Positions 61,340 to 64,000 of a stretch of DNA of 64,000 bases are shown here, in pieces. The stretch's first letter is position 1, and the number at the start of each line of letters is the position of its first letter. Origin of the DNA: UBA2336 sp965227265 (GTDB lineage: Bacteria > Bacteroidota > Bacteroidia > Cytophagales > Cyclobacteriaceae); contig OZ245738.1 in NCBI GenBank assembly GCA_965227265.1, positions 2,542,001 through 2,606,000 of the forward strand, given 5' to 3'. The position numbers and the translations under genes were made by a program. The notes under the pieces are model-generated. The model saw nothing but the letters and a program-made list of their open reading frames with translations, searched no databases and was not told the origin of the DNA.

Positions 61340-63718
61340 TTACTTAACCTCAAATGTTGTCATAAAATATCCTGGTAAACCAGTTTTTGTTATGCCCTGG
61401 ACAATCACATTAAACTGACCTGAAATATCGGATGTATAAAAACTAAGGTTAAGCGTATTGCCAGAAGCAGTAAGATTGTCAGGTGACCTGTACAAAACAT
61501 ACCGAACATCAGGAGCACTGCTCTTACTTTGTTTTTCTGTTTGATAGACCGGTGTAAAAAACTCCCGGTGATCTTCAAAACACGAATAGCTTGTTAATAA
61601 TGCAGATGCAGGAGGCTGAAATCCGCCAAGATCATTTTTATAGCTTGTTAAGCTTACAATGCCATCGAAGCTTGCTGCCTGCAGATAATACCGCTTTGTT
61701 ACAACATCAAGCTTCTGAATTTTCAACGGATCAATCGCCATAAGCATATTGATGTCAAACACCGGAACGCCATCCACTAATACAAGCGGATCTTCGCGGA
61801 AAGGCTGCTTATTAACCATATCAACATTCTTAAGTTGAAAATTGCCACGCACTTTATTCACCTTCACACCGGGTACATATTCGCGCATAACTTCTTCCAG
61901 CGTAGGGAATCTCGTATAATCATCCAGCACATATTTTTCATCAGCCTTTCCATAGAAGGGTTGTTCATTTCCGATTGCTCTTTTGGTTTTGCTGTAAGGA
62001 TGAAATAATGAATTCACCTGCACATGAATACTCCTTTGCTCAAGAGCCGTTTTCATACTTCTGGAAAGAGCGAATTTCAGGTTGTGCTGACTTGCATTTC
62101 CTGTGTAATATGGATCATCAAGCTCGAGTTGATATTCGGTTGTTTTACCTTCCGGTTGTATGATCAGATTTTTCGTACCAATCCCAGGTTGAGTTTCAAA
62201 CAAAAACCGTCCGAGGCTGTCGCTTCGGGAGATGTATACATTAACCGGCAAATCAGCAAAAGTTAAATAAGTTGCTACGCGGTGAACAGGTATGCCAGAA
62301 GTTTTTTCTGTTATCTTTCCAGAAATCAGATGTCCGTTTAACTCCGGAGAATACTTCAACCTGTACCTTCGTTCCAGTACATCTTTCCAATTTATTTTCC
62401 GCCAACCGTGCGTTAACATGAGGTTATTCGTTGCTGCTGAAAGTTCTATCGATTCATCACTGAAATAATACTCAGCATGTTCAACCTGTCCTTTCAACTC
62501 AGATGTCAGGTTCAGATAGCTGACAATGTTATCTACCGGTAAGTCTAAAGAGTCGTGTTTGTAAACCACAACAGATACATTCGAAAGAGGATCTGCAGCA
62601 TTAACCGCTTGAGCAACAATGCTAAGTTCTGCTTTTTGTCGGGTAGAGAAAGCGACTTCATTAAGCTTTACATCAAATTGGAGGTTACGTTCGGGCTTCT
62701 TAAACCATAATCTTTCGCAAACAGGAATCAGTTGATCGTTGAAAACAGTGAGGTGTGAGACACCAGTTGCTGTTTTCTTTTTGTCAATCATTAAAATTCC
62801 TTCTCCATCTTTAAGGAGCACTTGCTCAATTTGCGGTTCAGTCAATCGTGCGTGGATTAAAAGGTAAACTGACTGTTCGTTTTTATCTGAAACTCTTACC
62901 GTGACTTTAATTTTTGTATTGAGTTCGACAACCTGCATCACAAATCCTTCCTGTACGATAACCGGTAAAGCAAGAGCAGAACTTTTTTTCTTTGAATCAA
63001 CGATTATTGCTTTGTATGCCTGATTTTGTTCAGGTGTAAAATTAAATCTACCCAAACCAAATTTTAATGGTGAGAATCTTACAACCGTGTCGTTCTCCTG
63101 ATTCAGGATAGCTCCCTTGAAATTTACTCCTTTCCCGTCACGACCAACAACTCTGAATCCTACCGTATTTTCTAATCCAGTGATCAGGTTTCCTCCTTCT
63201 GGAAAAAATTGAACATCATAATCCGGACCTTGATCAACTTCTTTTGGAAGCTCAACAAATGGATTAATTACTTTAATCGATTGATGGAAAAAACTTTCGG
63301 AAGCAAAATTTTTCATCCACGAAGTGTATGCTACCAACTCATACGTTCCAGAGCTTAGCGAAGCAGGAAGATATAATGAACCTGTAGTGAGTGCATCGCC
63401 CAATGGAAATTTTCCCTGAAGCACAGGCTTGCCATCCATTCCAATCAATTCAACATACAGCACTTTGCTCCAGGCAATGGGTTTATGAAAAGAAGCATCA
63501 ACGTGATAAATCGTAAACCAAATGTCTTCACCTGTCAAATAGGATGATCGGTCAGTATGAAGAAAAATCTTTTCTGTAAAGGTTTTACTGCGGAAATCAT
63601 TAAAACGGGTGAGTAGAGAATCTGCTACAGGGTTTTGTGCGTAAGTTTTCTGAATCCCGAATATTGAAATACAGAACAAAAGTAAAGCCCTCGCTAACCT
63701 GATCGATTTTTCCATCAT
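61340..63718 (-). CDS. Secreted MG2-domain protein with plug-like C-terminal part
   Basis: The start is ATG 63718 (MMEKSIRL), which overlaps the upstream stop as ATGA; 63724 is an alternative. The ~792-residue protein has a signal peptide (LLLFCISIFGIQKTYAQ) and an N-terminal MG2-like domain with EKIFLHTDRSSYLTGEDIWF, a Bacteroidota pattern. A carboxypeptidase-regulatory-like domain follows (SGKITEKTSGIPV), then a TonB-plug-like segment (DPLVLVDGVPVFDINMLM, KIQKLDVVT). It probably sits in the envelope as an accessory to outer-membrane transport. It is coupled to the DUF4249 gene upstream. Confidence 0.85.
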   Translation of the reverse strand: MMEKSIRLARALLLFCISIFGIQKTYAQNPVADSLLTRFNDFRSKTFTEKIFLHTDRSSYLTGEDIWFTIYHVDASFHKPIAWSKVLYVELIGMDGKPVLQGKFPLGDALTTGSLYLPASLSSGTYELVAYTSWMKNFASESFFHQSIKVINPFVELPKEVDQGPDYDVQFFPEGGNLITGLENTVGFRVVGRDGKGVNFKGAILNQENDTVVRFSPLKFGLGRFNFTPEQNQAYKAIIVDSKKKSSALALPVIVQEGFVMQVVELNTKIKVTVRVSDKNEQSVYLLIHARLTEPQIEQVLLKDGEGILMIDKKKTATGVSHLTVFNDQLIPVCERLWFKKPERNLQFDVKLNEVAFSTRQKAELSIVAQAVNAADPLSNVSVVVYKHDSLDLPVDNIVSYLNLTSELKGQVEHAEYYFSDESIELSAATNNLMLTHGWRKINWKDVLERRYRLKYSPELNGHLISGKITEKTSGIPVHRVATYLTFADLPVNVYISRSDSLGRFLFETQPGIGTKNLIIQPEGKTTEYQLELDDPYYTGNASQHNLKFALSRSMKTALEQRSIHVQVNSLFHPYSKTKRAIGNEQPFYGKADEKYVLDDYTRFPTLEEVMREYVPGVKVNKVRGNFQLKNVDMVNKQPFREDPLVLVDGVPVFDINMLMAIDPLKIQKLDVVTKRYYLQAASFDGIVSLTSYKNDLGGFQPPASALLTSYSCFEDHREFFTPVYQTEKQSKSSAPDVRYVLYRSPDNLTASGNTLNLSFYTSDISGQFNVIVQGITKTGLPGYFMTTFEVK

Positions 63719-64000
63719 TCCCAAAAGTCAGGTTCAACAGAAGTACCACCCTTTAACCGACAGTCAACACAACTTGGTACTGCAACTTTATAACCAATGG
63801 GAGCTGGAAATCCTCCGGTGGCTATTTCAAATTCAATCGGTAAATATTGTCCAAAATCTTCTCCAAATAGTTTAACGATTATTCTACAGTCTTCATATCC
63901 GGTAACCGGGCGAGTGCCGCCTGGAATATTCACCTCCTTTGGAATCACAAAAATTCTCTTTGATGTGACTTCACTTGCATTAAAATATCCTAATGCAATC
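63715..64000 (-). CDS. DUF4249 outer-membrane protein, 5' end outside window
   Basis: The frame is open to the right edge; upstream codons (ALGYFNASEVTSKRIFV) continue the family pattern, and the first ATG-like codon in the window is a GTG at 63948. The C terminus ends with CVDCRLKGGTSVEPDFWE, the typical end of DUF4249 proteins with a CxxC pair. These are usually lipoproteins next to TonB-dependent receptors. The stop overlaps the MG2 start by 4 bases. Confidence 0.85.
   Translation of the reverse strand, partial: IALGYFNASEVTSKRIFVIPKEVNIPGGTRPVTGYEDCRIIVKLFGEDFGQYLPIEFEIATGGFPAPIGYKVAVPSCVDCRLKGGTSVEPDFWE

Overview
The window looks like a chromosomal segment from a member of Bacteroidota, most likely a Cytophagales-type bacterium (inference). 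Supporting signs are a type IX secretion sorting domain, a DUF4249 outer-membrane protein, an MG2-domain secreted protein, a NamZ/DUF1343 protein, LytS/LytTR signalling, ExbB/ExbD next to a PstS-like/TPR pair, and repeated -7 promoter boxes of the TAnnTTTG type set almost against start codons. I saw no phage genes, transposases, rRNA, tRNA or CRISPR arrays. Genes are densely packed and no gene-free stretch exceeds 300 bases; the only long stretch without an intact gene (60904-61339) holds a broken outer-membrane gene.

Layout. 1-3497: the tail of an energised-transport cluster (PstS-like, TPR, ExbB, ExbD). 3498-8151: a GH3 enzyme, an HtrA protease, and dnaA with an apparent one-base frameshift. 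8165-16710: a fused methylmalonyl-CoA mutase, a lipoprotein TPR-CHAT peptidase, and threonine aldolase. 16707-22344: a minimal T9SS-sorted protein, Nnr metabolite repair, complex I subunits nuoABCD only, and a YitT protein. 22475-26948: three tandem secreted amidohydrolases, of which only the middle one keeps its metal ligands. 27178-31622: a secreted SDHY-repeat protein, a LytS kinase, a LytS-like pseudokinase and a LytTR regulator. 31697-38507: SUI1, a DnaJ-like membrane protein, a UspA remnant, a HExxH protein, a beta-barrel, two small proteins, a zinc exporter, MenA and two glutathione peroxidases. 38641-50962: an M16 peptidase, ArgS, and a loose polyamine/arginine group (deoxyhypusine-synthase-like, arginase, arginine decarboxylase) around a START protein, a serine hydrolase and an SGNH hydrolase. 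50956-64000: DUF4412, polyprenol-phosphate mannosyltransferase, VOC, DUF3857, a LolC/E-type permease, NamZ, Nth, Fmt, FolA, an SDR, the broken OMP gene, an MG2 protein and a partial DUF4249 protein.

Four features run across the window. First, five short palindromic elements share a 7-bp internal period but have different sequences; two of them lie inside coding regions, at the mutase fusion junction and in fmt. Second, a different hairpin repeat occurs twice between genes. Third, TAnCTT[TG]-type -7 boxes lie 3-11 nt upstream of many starts, which implies leaderless or very short-leader mRNAs. Fourth, convergent genes repeatedly overlap at their stop codons, often sharing a 4-base TTAA or TTAG. 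The best candidate for an undescribed system is the SDHY-repeat/kinase/pseudokinase/LytTR cassette, where a perfect inverted repeat covers the kinase start codon. The heptad palindromes are the best candidate for an undescribed genome element.
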